64,000 nt of DNA from Cheiracanthium punctorium (GCA_038373885.1 JAWZYV010012279.1:62001-126000); one strand, 5' to 3'; shown: positions 36,301 to 43,441, counted from the first letter of the stretch. Translations and numbers: made by a program. The notes: a model not told the origin generated them from the sequence alone.

Positions 36301-37541
36301 TAGATGACAGAGAAGATGTTTGGAACTATGCACCAAATGTTGTGCATGTTAAACCGTACTGTTATTTTCATAATACTGGTGATATAAATGCTCCTAGTTT
36401 GTCTCTATCTGAATCAAGTTCAAAAGATGTAACGATTAAAGTTGATGCAATGAATGATTCAAGTAATGAGCAAATATGTGATAATAAAATTGAAAAGAAT
36501 GAAAATGAAAATAATGAAAGTTCACCCAAAGAACCTTCTTCTGAAGATGAAAAACTAAAAGAAATATCTAAAACATCTTCAAATGAGAAATCTTCAGAAG
36601 GTAAAGCATCTATTATTAGTACCATCCCACACCCAGATGACTACCTTTTATACCTTGAAGAAATTCTTGGCAACATTCATAAGGACTATTATAAAAAATA
36701 TGACAAAATGAAAAAAGAAGGTATAAAATGTATTCCTGATTTGAAAGTTGTGGTTCCTGAGCTAAAACGTAAAGTTCTTGAAGGATGTAACATTGTTTTT
36801 AGTAGTGTTATCCCTACAAATCTCCATCCTGAGACGAGTCGATTCTGGACTCTAGCTGAATCATTGGGTGCATCAGTGTCTTTGGACTTGGTTTCAGATA
36901 TACCTGAGAAAAAGACCACTCATGTAGTTGGATCCAAGCTTGGCACGGCAAAAGTAAATGCTGCAAAAAAGCATCCAGACATATTCATAGTGAGTATAGA
37001 TTGGCTGTTTTGTTGTGCAGAGCGTTGGGAACGTGCCGATGAACGGCTTTTCCCCCTAAAGAGAGATATCACACCTCCCTTTTTAGATGGAGCTAAGCAA
37101 TTTGAAGGTTGTGTGGAAAACTCATTCTATGATCCAACCATGGGAAAATCACTGAAAGGCTGGCCTCGATCTAAAAAACTTCATGGTTCAGGAAAGAGAA
37201 AAAGCAGGAAATCAAAAAATGAGGAAGAAATATTCTCTGAAAGAATTTTTGTTGAAGCTGGTCTCTCGTTATCGCAAGACGATATCGAGGACATGGACAG
37301 GGAAATTGAAGAAGCTTGCAGTGAAGAGTCTGAGAAAGAAAGTCAAAGCAATTCATCATCTGAATCCAGTGAAGAGTCCCTATCATCCGCTGACTATCCA
37401 AGAGGGTGGAAGAAACCTCGGAGAGAAAACCAAGAAATAGAAGAAAATGATAATGGTGGTGAGAGTAGTGATGCTGAAACGATTGGATCTGTAGATGAGG
37501 AAATAGCTGAAGCCGTTAAACAAGAATATGGAACTAGCTAA
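5294..37541 (+). CDS. CTDP1: FCP1/CTDP1, RNA polymerase II CTD phosphatase (six exons, 682 aa)
   Basis: This gene encodes the Mg-dependent aspartyl phosphatase that removes phosphates from the heptad-repeat tail of RNA polymerase II and recycles the enzyme; the family is nuclear and binds TFIIF. Joining 5294-5520, 10508-10591, 24857-24944, 25041-25166, 34091-34335 and 36263-37541 gives 2049 nt with the stop, with every junction at GT/AG. Seen in order: an N-terminal lipoyl-like segment (aa 1-100), MKDLCAECGTDL, catalytic DLDQTLIHTT (aa 157-166, DXDXT motif), TFGARLYAH and SHRILSRDEC, then CIIDDREDVW, an acidic Ser/Glu-rich linker, a BRCT domain (about aa 427-522, DWLFCCAERW near its end), EDMDREIEEA and a C-terminal DEEIAEAVKQEY helix like the RAP74-binding end. 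The start is the only in-frame ATG in exon 1, with A at -3 and G at +4. At 682 aa it is shorter than vertebrate CTDP1 (about 960 aa), mainly in the linker. All key residues are present. Identification is confident; splice sites are inferred without transcripts. Confidence 0.95.
5521..5986. other. start of FCP1 intron 1
   Basis: Unassigned sequence. A short internal repeat, GGTCACCATGTAAACGGTCC followed by GTACGGTCCCCATGTAAACA, lies at about 5688-5736. Confidence 0.4.
5987..6145 (+). mobile_element. GGTACTT MITE, copy F
   Basis: A 159-bp copy with recognisable TIRs. The flanks TACGTGGT (5979-5986) and TACGTGCA (6146-6153) are a 6/8 target duplication. In intron 1, upstream of the hAT element. 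Confidence 0.75.
7073..9188. repeat. dispersed GTTACGTAYGGGACA motif set
   Basis: An 18-bp motif, GTGTTACGTATGGGACAT at 7073, recurs as GTTATGTACGGGACA (7388), GTTACGTTTGGGACA (7412), CATACGGGACA (9009) and inverted near 8855 and 8870. The last copy, ATGCCCCGTATGTAACAC (9171-9188), is inverted relative to the first with 15/18 identity. This could be the terminal and subterminal set of an element nested in the hAT. Confidence 0.5.
7949..8185 (-). pseudogene. unrecognised protein-like frame in the intron-1 hAT
   Basis: A 78-codon open frame with mixed composition (LTKVLLSYQVIYMHFARPTG) that stands out from AT-rich noise. A second, at 9434-9700 minus (HHVLRNAYRLFYFWIELNVA), lies nearer the right end. 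Neither has a motif I recognise. They may be fragments of the element's own protein. Confidence 0.25.
9911..10507. other. end of FCP1 intron 1
   Basis: AT-rich, no repeat boundary or RNA feature seen before the exon 2 acceptor. Confidence 0.4.
10508..10591 (+). CDS. CTDP1: FCP1 exon 2
   Basis: Encodes SQLIKVEPCTHPVIMKDLCAEC and GTDLR; compare the CSHPVVMKGLCAECGQDL block of human CTDP1. Two acceptors are possible, after CATAAAG or three bases later. The first is chosen because it restores the spacing between PG and the conserved Cys. Donor is ACA|GTATGT. Confidence 0.88.
10592..11162. other. start of FCP1 intron 2
   Basis: Contains poly(A) runs (10677-10700, 10854-10867) followed by A-rich sequence. 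It could include retroposon tails, but no element body was recognised. Confidence 0.4.
11163..11195. repeat. 12-bp perfect hairpin
   Basis: GCCTCCTGTCCT and AGGACAGGAGGC pair perfectly around a 9-nt loop, just outside the CAGGG element at 11207. Confidence 0.7.
11207..13894. mobile_element. 2.7-kb CAGGG-ended element, 6-bp target duplication
   Basis: The left end CAGGGCTCCCACTTGGTCCC and right end GGTGGGAGCCCTG are inverted repeats. TTATAG flanks both sides (11201-11206, 13895-13900). Both subterminal regions hold direct repeats of a GGTCCCTTTTTC-like block (left 11218-11290 with GGTCC/AGTCCG variants; right 13790-13866). The interior, around 12060-12220, is related to the element at 31222-32833 (GCGTAACCCAAAATGAGG, TTTTAGTTGGGGGTAAGAAA). 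No transposase recognised. Confidence 0.75.
11447..11498. repeat. 52-nt near-perfect hairpin
   Basis: GTTGCTACGATGT pairs with ACATCGTAGCAAC, and the inner GACGTAGGTCG pairs with CGACCTATCGTC with one bulge. Flanking CCGG tetranucleotides extend the symmetry. It lies inside the 11207-13894 element. Confidence 0.75.
13901..14072. other. spacer between two large elements in intron 2
   Basis: Short unassigned intronic sequence; no repeat ends recognised. Confidence 0.4.
15285..15309. repeat. (AC)n microsatellite
   Basis: About twelve AC units in the 4.5-kb hAT. Confidence 0.9.
16667..17146 (-). mobile_element. tRNA-derived SINE, split by a MITE
   Basis: The minus strand begins GGGGCCGGGGTAGCACAGTGG, giving an RNA polymerase III A box TAGCACAGTGG. 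GCGGGTTTGATACC follows at B-box spacing, then a body of about 200 nt and an (AAAT)n tail at 16667-16683. AAAAGCTAA (16658-16666) and AAAAACTAA (17147-17155) are an 8/9 target duplication. Without the MITE at 16795-16967 it is about 300 bp. Confidence 0.75.
16795..16967 (+). mobile_element. hAT MITE (CAGTGGYGTAGCC family), copy 1
   Basis: TIRs CAGTGGTGTAGCCAGG and CTGGCTATGCCACTG with a perfect 8-bp duplication GGTGGGAA (16787-16794, 16968-16975). The interior shares AATTTTTTGCCATACAAAAT and CATGAAATATTTCTGGCTA with copies at 49736 and 58125. Inserted in the SINE. Confidence 0.9.
17623..17793. mobile_element. MITE-like pair of GGCGGATTAA ends
   Basis: CAAGGGCGGATTAA and TTAATCCGCCTCTG are inverted termini 171 bp apart around a C/G-rich interior. 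No matching target duplication, so boundaries are uncertain. Confidence 0.5.
18896..19168. other. unassigned part of intron 2
   Basis: AT-rich; nothing recognised. Confidence 0.4.
19169..19224 (+). mobile_element. possible Helitron 5' end
   Basis: TCTTATATAATAAAATCTGA preceded by A has the form of arthropod Helitron 5' termini and resembles the one at 61711. No convincing CTAG-T end with hairpin was found downstream, so the element's extent is unknown. Confidence 0.35.
19225..19537. mobile_element. 313-bp CAGGG-ended element, 5-bp target duplication
   Basis: The ends CAGGGGTCGATCCAG and CTGCATCGACCCCTA are inverted with a terminal mismatch and flanked by GTTTG (19220-19224, 19538-19542). 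The right part holds three tandem ~33-bp units, TTAATCGATTGTATTTTTGT plus GAAGGGGTC, at 19404-19500, which echo the terminus. Confidence 0.65.
19543..20610. other. unassigned part of intron 2
   Basis: Part of it (19550-19850) resembles degenerate repeat sequence. A short local repeat of AGAGTAGCTATAATATA sits near 20300-20340. No gene or boundary seen. Confidence 0.35.
20611..20922. repeat. two-copy tandem repeat, 156-bp unit
   Basis: CTGCCAAAATTACCCCCTAT at 20618 recurs at 20774, and CTACAAAGAG at 20755 recurs at 20911, both 156 bp apart with only a few differences. It looks like a recent duplication. Confidence 0.9.
20923..22432. other. unassigned part of intron 2
   Basis: Very AT-rich with a poly(A) run at 21720-21743. 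No coding or structured feature found. Confidence 0.4.
22433..22490. repeat. two-copy 29-bp tandem repeat
   Basis: TAATTAATCTTAATATAATT then GATATATTT, twice in direct succession. Confidence 0.85.
22491..24270. other. unassigned part of intron 2
   Basis: AT-rich, with an (ATT)n then poly(T) tract near 23922-23951. No element recognised. Confidence 0.4.
24271..24336. repeat. (TA)n microsatellite, 33 units
   Basis: 66 bp of uninterrupted TA. A 73-bp segment bounded by ATAGTAGGGT and ACCCTACTAT lies about 215 bp downstream (24551-24623). Confidence 0.95.
24857..24944 (+). CDS. CTDP1: FCP1 exon 3
   Basis: Encodes LDRDNFEKLTAATTF then SMVHVVPELKVCLE, matching the conserved VSMVHSVPEL block before the catalytic domain. 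Acceptor TTTTTAG|C follows a pyrimidine-rich tract; donor is GAG|GTATCA. The first base completes the codon split across the 14.3-kb intron 2. Confidence 0.9.
25041..25166 (+). CDS. CTDP1: FCP1 exon 4 (catalytic DLDQT)
   Basis: Exactly 42 codons, QAEKLGKDDETR through DNVPKDLP. It carries the FCPH signature LVDLDQTLIHTT, whose first Asp is the phosphoryl-accepting nucleophile and whose second is the acid/base in this family. It is only 96 bp from exon 3, with donor CCT|GTAAGT. Confidence 0.93.
26087..26369. mobile_element. 283-bp MITE inserted at the Penelope stop region
   Basis: The ends GCGGAGATCCAGAGACCGTC and, inverted, GCGGAGATCCAGAGACTTGT form TIRs of about 28 bp. AAGGCCTT flanks both sides (26079-26086, 26370-26377). 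Because that octamer is a palindrome, the true duplication could be 8 or 9 bp. Removing the insert restores continuous Penelope sequence to a nearby stop. Confidence 0.75.
26378..27120 (-). pseudogene. broken Penelope RT / GIY-YIG reading frame
   Basis: Fragments in different minus-strand frames (about 27120-26750, then 26600-26378) align end to end with the C-terminal third of Penelope proteins. The family endonuclease starts YIGQT; here it reads YISQT, so the second Gly-equivalent is changed. Coding ends at the MITE inserted at 26369. Confidence 0.8.
27336..27431. repeat. Penelope-type foldback terminus 1
   Basis: GTTTCAGGTAGTACAA and TTGTACAATCTGAAAC are inverted arms, each flanking a CCACCYTTCT-like block. 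The tail that follows, ending TGTGTTATTTTTACAAAGTT, matches the tail after 33571. Confidence 0.65.
27480..28399. other. unassigned part of intron 4
   Basis: AT-rich with several poly(A) runs. No feature recognised. Confidence 0.4.
28400..28822 (-). mobile_element. LTR-like, GC-richer block with antisense core promoter
   Basis: An island of higher GC in AT-rich sequence. Read on the minus strand it begins TGTTGAACAAGG (28822), has repeated GTGACG/CGCTCG words, then a TATATAAG box and an initiator 31 nt downstream, as in LTR U3-R regions. Neither a matching CA end nor a target duplication was found, so an LTR is a hypothesis. A fragment of another promoter-bearing repeat is equally possible. 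Confidence 0.4.
28623..28654 (-). promoter_or_regulatory. candidate TATA-Inr core promoter
   Basis: Minus-strand TATATAAG starts at 28654 and the A of TCAGTT lies at 28623, the standard 31-nt spacing. It would transcribe antisense to FCP1 intron 4. Confidence 0.45.
28823..29199. other. unassigned part of intron 4
   Basis: Nothing recognised. Confidence 0.4.
29975..30012. repeat. 38-bp perfect palindrome
   Basis: Centred on AAGCTT. The half-site is TACACCAAAAGTCGCCAAG and the other half is its exact complement. A copy with one broken pair is kept at 51814-51850. Confidence 0.95.
30799..30839. repeat. terminal hairpin of the 29200 repeat family
   Basis: TTACTTCCTTATACA and TGTACAAGGAAGTAA pair with one mismatch around an 11-nt loop. 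Confidence 0.85.
30840..31215. other. unassigned part of intron 4
   Basis: AT-rich, no feature. Confidence 0.4.
31222..32833. mobile_element. 1.6-kb CAGGG-ended element, 6-bp target duplication
   Basis: Ends CAGGGATGTTAA and TTAACATCCCTG, flanked by AAAATG (31216-31221, 32834-32839). The left subterminal region repeats TTGCGCCGAGCTGCGC about every 30 bp (31236, 31265, 31295). The right one repeats TTTTCTGCTCCCRRGGTGCT about every 40 bp (32720-32815). The interior at 31560-31700 is related to 12090-12220. No transposase frame recognised. Confidence 0.75.
32840..33432. other. unassigned part of intron 4
   Basis: The phrase GTTCTAATATxxTAGGACAT occurs twice (32838-32860, 33175-33192), possibly the ends of a ~350-bp decayed repeat. 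Nothing firmer. Confidence 0.35.
33433..33575. repeat. Penelope-type foldback terminus 2
   Basis: GTTGCGAAATAGTTCCACCA (33466) pairs with TGGTGGAACTTTTATGCAAC (33516) with three mismatches around a 26-nt loop. Outer CCCTTCTT / AAGAAGGG words extend the symmetry. The following tail matches that after 27431. Confidence 0.7.
33640..34090. other. end of FCP1 intron 4
   Basis: Mixed-composition sequence with G-rich runs (33844-33854). Nothing recognised before the exon 5 acceptor. Confidence 0.35.
34091..34335 (+). CDS. CTDP1: FCP1 exon 5 (FCPH core)
   Basis: Encodes DVHHFQLYGPNSPWYHTKLR through DATSKTGNLK, 81 codons plus two bases. LRPGTETFLENISKYYELH, CTFGARLYAHKIA and SHRILSRDECFD are diagnostic of FCP1 homologues. 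Acceptor TTTTTCAG|G; donor TTAAA|GTAAAA. Confidence 0.93.
34479..34615. mobile_element. 137-bp hAT MITE in FCP1 intron 5
   Basis: Ends CAAGGCCGTAC and GTACGGCCCTG with a perfect 8-bp duplication ACGTGAAA (34471-34478, 34616-34623). It lies 143 bp after exon 5. Confidence 0.85.
34624..36029. other. unassigned part of intron 5
   Basis: AT-rich, with a short CA/CATA tract near 35562-35588. No element recognised. Confidence 0.4.
36030..36116. repeat. hairpin plus tandem CCTGTAACAAGG repeats upstream of exon 6
   Basis: CCTGTAACAAGG and CCTTGTTACAGG pair perfectly around CATCA (36030-36058). Two 29-bp units, each CCTTGTTGTSTACACCCCTG plus TAACAAGG, follow. The block ends about 146 nt before the exon 6 acceptor. 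Confidence 0.9.
36263..37541 (+). CDS. CTDP1: FCP1 exon 6 (BRCT and acidic C-terminus)
   Basis: Long terminal exon starting with ALFPRGDNMVCIIDDREDVW, the second catalytic block. A Ser/Glu/Lys-rich linker follows, then YLEEILGNIHKDYYKKYD (conserved before the FCP1 BRCT), the BRCT domain and an acidic tail ending in TAA at 37539. The open frame runs back to 36096, but that stretch is intron: a clean acceptor (TTTACAG|A) lies at 36262 and homology begins there. Confidence 0.93.
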
Positions 37542-37797
37542 CTGGAATAATGAAATTCACAGCATCTAGAGCAGTGCTTTTCAATTGTTGGTATATGAGA
37601 TATTAATAATACTTCTACACACATGGAAAGTGGTATTGATGTTGTCCTGATTAATATAGTAAATGTCACCTTTTCCAGCATTTTGAAGTGTCAAATACAT
37701 AATATTTAAACTATTTTTTTTACTAGTTTACACATATTAAAAAAATTCCTTGTCTAACCTGTTACAACAAATCAGATATACATGCTCTTTTTTTTCC

Positions 37798-37803
37798 AAT
37801 AAA
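37798..37803 (+). promoter_or_regulatory. candidate FCP1 polyadenylation signal
   Basis: The first clear AATAAA after the stop, about 257 nt downstream, in an AT-rich 3' flank. Other AT-rich hexamers occur further on, so cleavage here is a guess. Confidence 0.4.
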
Positions 37804-39229
37804 CTTTTAATTCCTTTTAAAGTATGAAAAGGGAGGGGGGGGGTTGCATTCTGCCAGTAAAACAAACGAATAATAGAACATAAAACACTAATTGCTAAAG
37901 CTGCAGGATGAAAGTTACAAAACTGAAAATTATATTAAGTTACAAAACTAAGTTCTCTTTCTAGGCTTTTTTTGACCACATACACCATAAAGCAAAATGA
38001 AAAAATATATTTCATTTGATCCAGCTACACATGGTATTGTTGTTTCGTAATGCATAATTGCCAAGTGCTTTGATTTTGCTGAAGTTTCTCTGATATTTTT
38101 ATTTTGCTCCGGAATTTTTTTTTTTTTTTTTTTTTTTTAATGTCTTCTGAATTTTATTAATAAAGGCAGAGACTTTTTAGAAAGCATCCTTCTTGCAAAT
38201 GACAAATTTTTAGAATTTATTTATTTAATGATTACCTAACTATTACAATTTAACCGTTATTTTAGATTTTTATTTAATTTATTTATTATAAATTAGTGTG
38301 TTATTTAAATGTTATGATTTTTTGCAAATTGTAACTGATTTTAAGGTCAAATCTACCCACAAGATCTGCATTAGAAATATGTTTAGGAAATATTTAATGA
38401 AGATTATAACATACCATTTCTCAGATTTAAAACAATTGTGTTAGTTATTGTAGTATTATGTATGTGTATCACTCATATTAATTTTTATATTGTGAAAGTA
38501 GGCTTTGTAGGCTCATACATTTTAAAGGATGCTACTATAATTTAGTTGGAGGTTTGCAGCTATGCATAATGTCACCCATTTGATGAAAATTCCAGAAAGG
38601 TCATTGTAAAATAAATAAATAAGTACAGCCCAACCCTGTAAAACGAATTTGCAGGGTAGCCAAATATCTTTTCATATTAACTGATCAAGGCCATATTTCT
38701 AACTAGGCCAAATTAGGCTGCTGCAAAAGCTTGAGGGCAGCATTTTCTTTTCTTTCTTTCTTTTTTTTTAAATCACAGGCTGAGTGCAGATGATGCAGAC
38801 CCCCTTTTTTACTAGTCCATACTGAAAAGTATTTGTCATGAATGAATTCATTTCGTCAAAAGTGGTTGCTTCCTTATGGCCTTATGGTGTCATAAGGCAA
38901 TTGTCAGGGCAAATGATCATTGATATCACCCCTGCAATATAATATGAGCATGAATTATACTTCTACAAAAATCTGCCTCATAGAAATTTTAAACCACTTA
39001 TGAAAAAATGTTCTAGATATGGCTCTTCCAATTTAAATAAATATTTATCTCGACATATTTTTTAATTGACAATACACTAATAGTATTCAGATATAAAAGG
39101 AGCGCGCTGTGGCAGCAGATTATAATTTTACCAATAAGTAGCATGGACCTAAGTGTGGATCTATAACTGATAAAAAAGCAAAAGGCATTTAGGAGGATTT
39201 TAAAAATAAATCTCTGAAACTATTGTTGT
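37804..39229. other. FCP1 3' flank
   Basis: AT-rich, with a poly(T) run at 38118-38139. No gene or element boundary recognised. Confidence 0.4.
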
Positions 39230-39563
39230 TGTTCTCATGTCCGTGGATAGATGATCATACTATCCACGGAAAGAGTTGCCATTGCCCCCAAGGGCATCGG
39301 ACTTTCTGCCTGTTGGTTCCTAATTTTGAATCAATTCCAGATGAGAGACCAACCACCTGAAATCAGCAGAGGTATCGTTTGAACATGGAGGTGATTGGAG
39401 TCACAACAGATTTTACATGCACTAGCTCCCATTAGTATACATGGTCCCACAGCAGTGCAGCTGAGAGAGGAGTTCACCCTCCCAAGCACTGGCCAAGCTG
39501 GATGCTACTTCAATTTCCATGTTCTTACGAGAACAGAGTTTAGTCACTAGATCACCGTGGGAC
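39230..39563 (-). mobile_element. SINE-like repeat with (CAA)n tail
   Basis: On the minus strand it starts GGTCCCACGGTGATCTAGTG, a tRNA-like A-box region, and ends in GAACAACAACAATAG after a strong hairpin. No B box or target duplication was found, so the class is tentative. Confidence 0.5.
39240..39270. repeat. 11-bp perfect hairpin at the SINE-like 3' end
   Basis: TCCGTGGATAG and CTATCCACGGA around a 9-nt loop. Confidence 0.9.
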
Positions 39564-39755
39564 CTAAAATTAATAAAGAACTTAAATATCTGCAGAAAAA
39601 ATATTTTTTAGTCATTTAACGTTAATTGATATTCTATGCAAAAAGGGTACATTTTTAACATTACCATACAAACAAACATGATGATAGTAGCATGTGCACT
39701 GTAATATTCTTATTTAAAAAAATTAGTAAGAAGAAATAAACTGTAAATATATATA

Positions 39756-41061
39756 CAGGGTGTCCAGTGATAATGGTGCCCAATGGCTATTTCCTAAACT
39801 GTTAGTCAGAGACACATAGTTCCCGTTGCAAAAATGTTTTCAATTGTATAATCTATTATATCAAAAGCAATTAAAGTGAATAAATCAATTTCTATAAGAA
39901 TTATGAAATTTAAATTTTTATATAGTCTCCTGGTCCTTAGACAAATTTTTCTTTATACAATTTCATGCACAATAAAAAAAAAAATTCGTCCTTTTATGAC
40001 CAAAATTCATCGATTTATGAAGTAAACATTGTGACTTAAGTCACTTTTCCCTGTTTAAAAATGTTCCGTTATGGTAAATTGTTAAGGAACCATATAAATA
40101 CTGAAATTTTAAATTATAGGTTTTAACTTCATTTTCTGGCATAGTGCGGAAAAAAGAAGAACTAATTTTAGAGTACTGATCTTCAAGCAAACAGGGCCTT
40201 ATTATTGCATGCGAAAATTGGGACTTTGCCCAGGGCCCCCGGCTCTAAAGGGCCCTCAATTTCAAATGTTCTGAAATATTCTTTTTTATATCAAAATTTT
40301 ATTAAAAATAAAAAAAATTTCATAGATCAGGGGTCCTCCAAATCCATCAATGCCTGGGGCCCCTGTTGGTCATAATCGGGTCCTGCAAACAGAGGGTTAT
40401 AGTCAAGCTCTATTAAAAGCTATTTGAGGTCAGATTTACTAAATCGTATATTGTAGCATGCAGATGTGTAATATAAAAGTGTCCTACACAAAGTACAGGA
40501 AGAGTTTTTCTACACGGTTGCATATTTATATCGTAGTCGAAGGAGGTTATTTAATGCCAGTTCATTTAAAAAACTATTTAAACAATTCCATTTTCAGCAT
40601 AAGCTCTATTTTTATGCTATTTTATTGGATACACATAGTTAAACGCTAATCTTCTTTATTGCAATCTATATTAATGAAATTGCCGATAAATATTACAAAG
40701 CTCAAAACCATGCACATTAATTTTTCTCAAATTCATTTTGTTTACAACCCCAATTTCGCAGCTAGAAAAGTGCTCTAACTTTAAGCAGCTGTAACTCAGT
40801 GAATTTTGGTCGTAGAAAGACTTTTTTTAAATTATTGTGCATGAAATTGCAGAAAGAAAAATTTTCTAAATATAACTGATGGACCAGGGGACCATATAAA
40901 AATTTAAATTTTGTAGTTTTTATAGGAATTGATTTATTGACTTCAATTTTTTCTGATATAATAGATTATATAATTTAAAGCATTTTTGCTATTGGAACTA
41001 TGTGTCTCTGACTAACGATTTAGGAAATAGCCATTGGGCACTGTTAGCACTGGACACCCTG
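39756..41061. mobile_element. 1.3-kb DNA transposon with ~270-bp terminal inverted repeats
   Basis: CAGGGTGTCCAGTGATAATG on the left and its inverted relative ending TGGACACCCTG on the right continue as diverged arms, for example AATGGCTATTTCCTAAA / TTTAGGAAATAGCCATT and CCTGGTCC / GGACCAGG. The arms run to about 40020 and from about 40790. No target duplication is clear and no transposase is present. A smaller element sits inside. Confidence 0.75.
40195..40384. mobile_element. 190-bp hAT-like element nested in the long-TIR transposon
   Basis: GCAAACAG occurs at 40187-40194 and 40385-40392. The imperfect ends AGGGCCTTATTAT and ATAATCGGGTCCT overlap it. The duplication could be read as 6 or 8 bp. 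Confidence 0.6.
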
Positions 41062-41131
41062 TGTGTGTATATCTTCAAAGATTTAGATTTCAAATTAATA
41101 GTTTATTGATTTTTGTTTGAATTTTTGAAGT

Positions 41132-41356
41132 TTACATTTGTTTATAAATATATCCACTTTCCCAAATTATCCAAAGCGCAATTGGCATTTTCTTGTTGAA
41201 AGAGAAGCTCCTGTTGGTGGACAGTTTTAAAGCCCCTATTGCGTCATTGAAGGACACAGAAGGGGTTTCAACCTCTACATCAGCTTCCAATTTATTCACT
41301 TCTTCCTCTTCATTCTCCTTTTCAGTTAAAACTTCTAGAATACCTTCATTTGTCAT
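41132..41356 (-). pseudogene. pogo/Tigger-like transposase C-terminal relic
   Basis: Minus-strand NEGILEVLTEKENEEEEVNK, then PSVSFNDAIGALKLS, has the acidic tail and [VI]S..[ED]A pattern seen at the end of pogo-type transposases. After a frameshift the next frame reads QQENANCALDNLGKW, also usual there. No DDE core remains. Confidence 0.45.
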
Positions 41357-41359
41357 TGT

Positions 41360-41990
41360 GATTGAAGCTGTAACATTTTATTTATTTATTTTGCCATTAG
41401 GGGCAATATTTACTTTGTCTTAAATTCGGTAAGTTTGCCTTTGCTTGTATTAAATGATGCAATAGTTATTGCTTTCCAAGTTAATGTGATGTGAAAACTG
41501 TTTTCCTTTGACTTAAGCAAAACTTTGTATTAAGTGTTTTCATTTTAACTAGGTTTGACATTATGTATTTAGTTTTTAAATGTTCAATATTTCAAGAAAC
41601 TTTTTTAATACTATATTCTCTTGCATTTCTTTCTTTATAAAATTCTTTTTTTTTAATGATTTTTCTTGCATACTGATTTACTTAATCTTATCACTTTATC
41701 AAATTTTTAAATAGTCATATGGTGTGAAGGAAAAATTTCATATTTTACACCAGGAATATTATGGCATGTAAAGTTTTATCAAAGTGCCAAAATTAAGGTA
41801 AATTGAAATGCAAATTTCTTTTGAGTGTCAGTACTTTGGTGTTGTAAAGAAGAAATAAAAATAAAATTTCAATTTTTTTAAGCATGACAGGAAAATTTTC
41901 AGGTAAACTTGACTCATTTTACGTCATAGCCATTTCTGCCCTACACAGTTATATTGACTGCATGAGACTATATGCATGTAGATACTAAAG
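41360..41990. other. unassigned intergenic sequence
   Basis: Possibly the decayed remainder of the pogo-like element; nothing diagnostic. Confidence 0.35.
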
Positions 41991-41994
41991 TCAG

Positions 41995-42172
41995 ACATTG
42001 TTATCCTGACACTCAAGAGACCTGAAAAAAGTGTCGTCATAAGCAGAGTGTCTTGATAATCAGAGATGCATATGTACAAAATATGTCATTTGTATGAAAT
42101 TGGACTTTGAAAAACAGTCATGATAACCGAGGTGACATGAAGAACAGCTTTCAGTACAACGAGGTCTGACTG
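41995..42172. mobile_element. pogo/Tigger-type MITE
   Basis: The right end, inverted, reads CAGTCAGACCTCGTTGTACT, close to Tigger termini. The left end is CTAAAGTCAGACATTGTTAT. TA flanks both sides (41993-41994, 42173-42174), the pogo target site. Confidence 0.7.
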
Positions 42173-42174
42173 TA

Positions 42175-42575
42175 TCTTTTCCCTAAGAAAGCATTTAAGC
42201 TATACACTAATGAGGATTTTACTGCATTACTGAAAATCACTCTTATTTTTTTGTTTCAAACAGTTAAAATAGAAAATTTAAGAGTTTTTTCTTTAAAGAC
42301 AAAATATGTGTGAGTATCCTGCCTGACCATTTATTTTGTTATTAAGACTTTGCTAAGCTACTAATAGTACACAAGCTGCAGTAAATCTGTAGAGTGTATA
42401 ATGTATTGAAAGATTGAAAAATACTGCTCTAGAGTATCCAAATGTTTGATCAATGATTTTATAAATGTAATCCTGTCCATTTTAAAAAATTTCTGTAAAT
42501 AACATTTACTGTAAAATATTAATTGTAAATGCATTCATCATTGAAAATGAAGTTTATTGGACATTGAAATGTATT
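42175..42575. other. unassigned intergenic sequence
   Basis: AT-rich; nothing recognised. Confidence 0.4.
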
Positions 42576-42583
42576 ATGCTGCT

Positions 42584-42891
42584 CAGTGGTGTATTAAAAG
42601 GATGCCGATGGAGCCTGGATCCCTCCCAAAAATATAAATTATTGAAAAAACTGCTATTTTAAAACATTTGTATTTACTTTAGTAATAATGGGACTTAAAA
42701 TAAAACAACTTTAAAATGTTATAAGACGTAATATTATTGAGTTAGGATGCTTTATTCTGTTTTGAATGACTCTGGTTAAAATAAGCGAATTTATTTTTCT
42801 ATTGGTTTAAAAATAGTTGAAAGGTCTTATTTAAACAAAAGCCAAATATTAGATCGGCCCCCTCTGAAATGAAGAACTGCATACGCCACTG
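42584..42891. mobile_element. 308-bp hAT MITE
   Basis: Ends CAGTGGTGTATTAAAAG and GCATACGCCACTG; 7/8 target duplication ATGCTGCT / ATGCTGCA (42576-42583, 42892-42899). Confidence 0.75.
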
Positions 42892-42899
42892 ATGCTGCA

Positions 42900-43220
42900 C
42901 ATTGAATGGAGAAATTGTACAGAAATAAAATATATATATGTACGTGTTGAGTTTTTACTGTACTTTGTAATTTTTATGACTTCATTTCCAACTGAACCGG
43001 GGGGGGGGAGTCTGAGTAGTTTCAACCCAAAATGAAATAAAGTGCCCTTTAAGATATTTTTAATTATTTAAACATATACTAATATTTTACTAATTTTGTA
43101 GTTGAAATATACACTAATATTTTAGTAATTTTAATTCAAAATGATATAAAGATAATTGTTCTTTAAAAACATTTTTATTCCTGACTCTTCAATATTTATT
43201 GAAAAGTTGAACATATATTT
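42900..43220. other. unassigned intergenic sequence
   Basis: Contains two near-repeats of ATATACTAATATTTTA at 43074 and 43109. Nothing else. Confidence 0.4.
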
Positions 43221-43228
43221 AAATTTTC

Positions 43229-43400
43229 GGTACTTACGTATTATCCCGTCGGTCATTCCCGGCAAACTATTTTTGCATTAAATATGTTGTCAAACTGTTG
43301 CCAATCGTATTCTGAACCATCAATAATTTCATGTGTCCCGGCATTTATCTTGGCGTAAAATCGCTCGTCTTGGCGGACGCCGGGTTAATACATAAGTACC
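43229..43400 (+). mobile_element. GGTACTT MITE, copy G
   Basis: 172 bp with a perfect 8-bp duplication AAATTTTC (43221-43228, 43401-43408). Independently confirms the family's 8-bp target size. Confidence 0.88.
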
Positions 43401-43441
43401 AAATTTTCTTTTAAATACTATTTTGATACCATTTAATTAAA

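Noticed and set aside
41132..41356. host gene with an acidic domain
   Set aside because: Acidic composition, position among transposon relics and a frameshift into QQENANC-type sequence fit a pogo-type transposase tail better.
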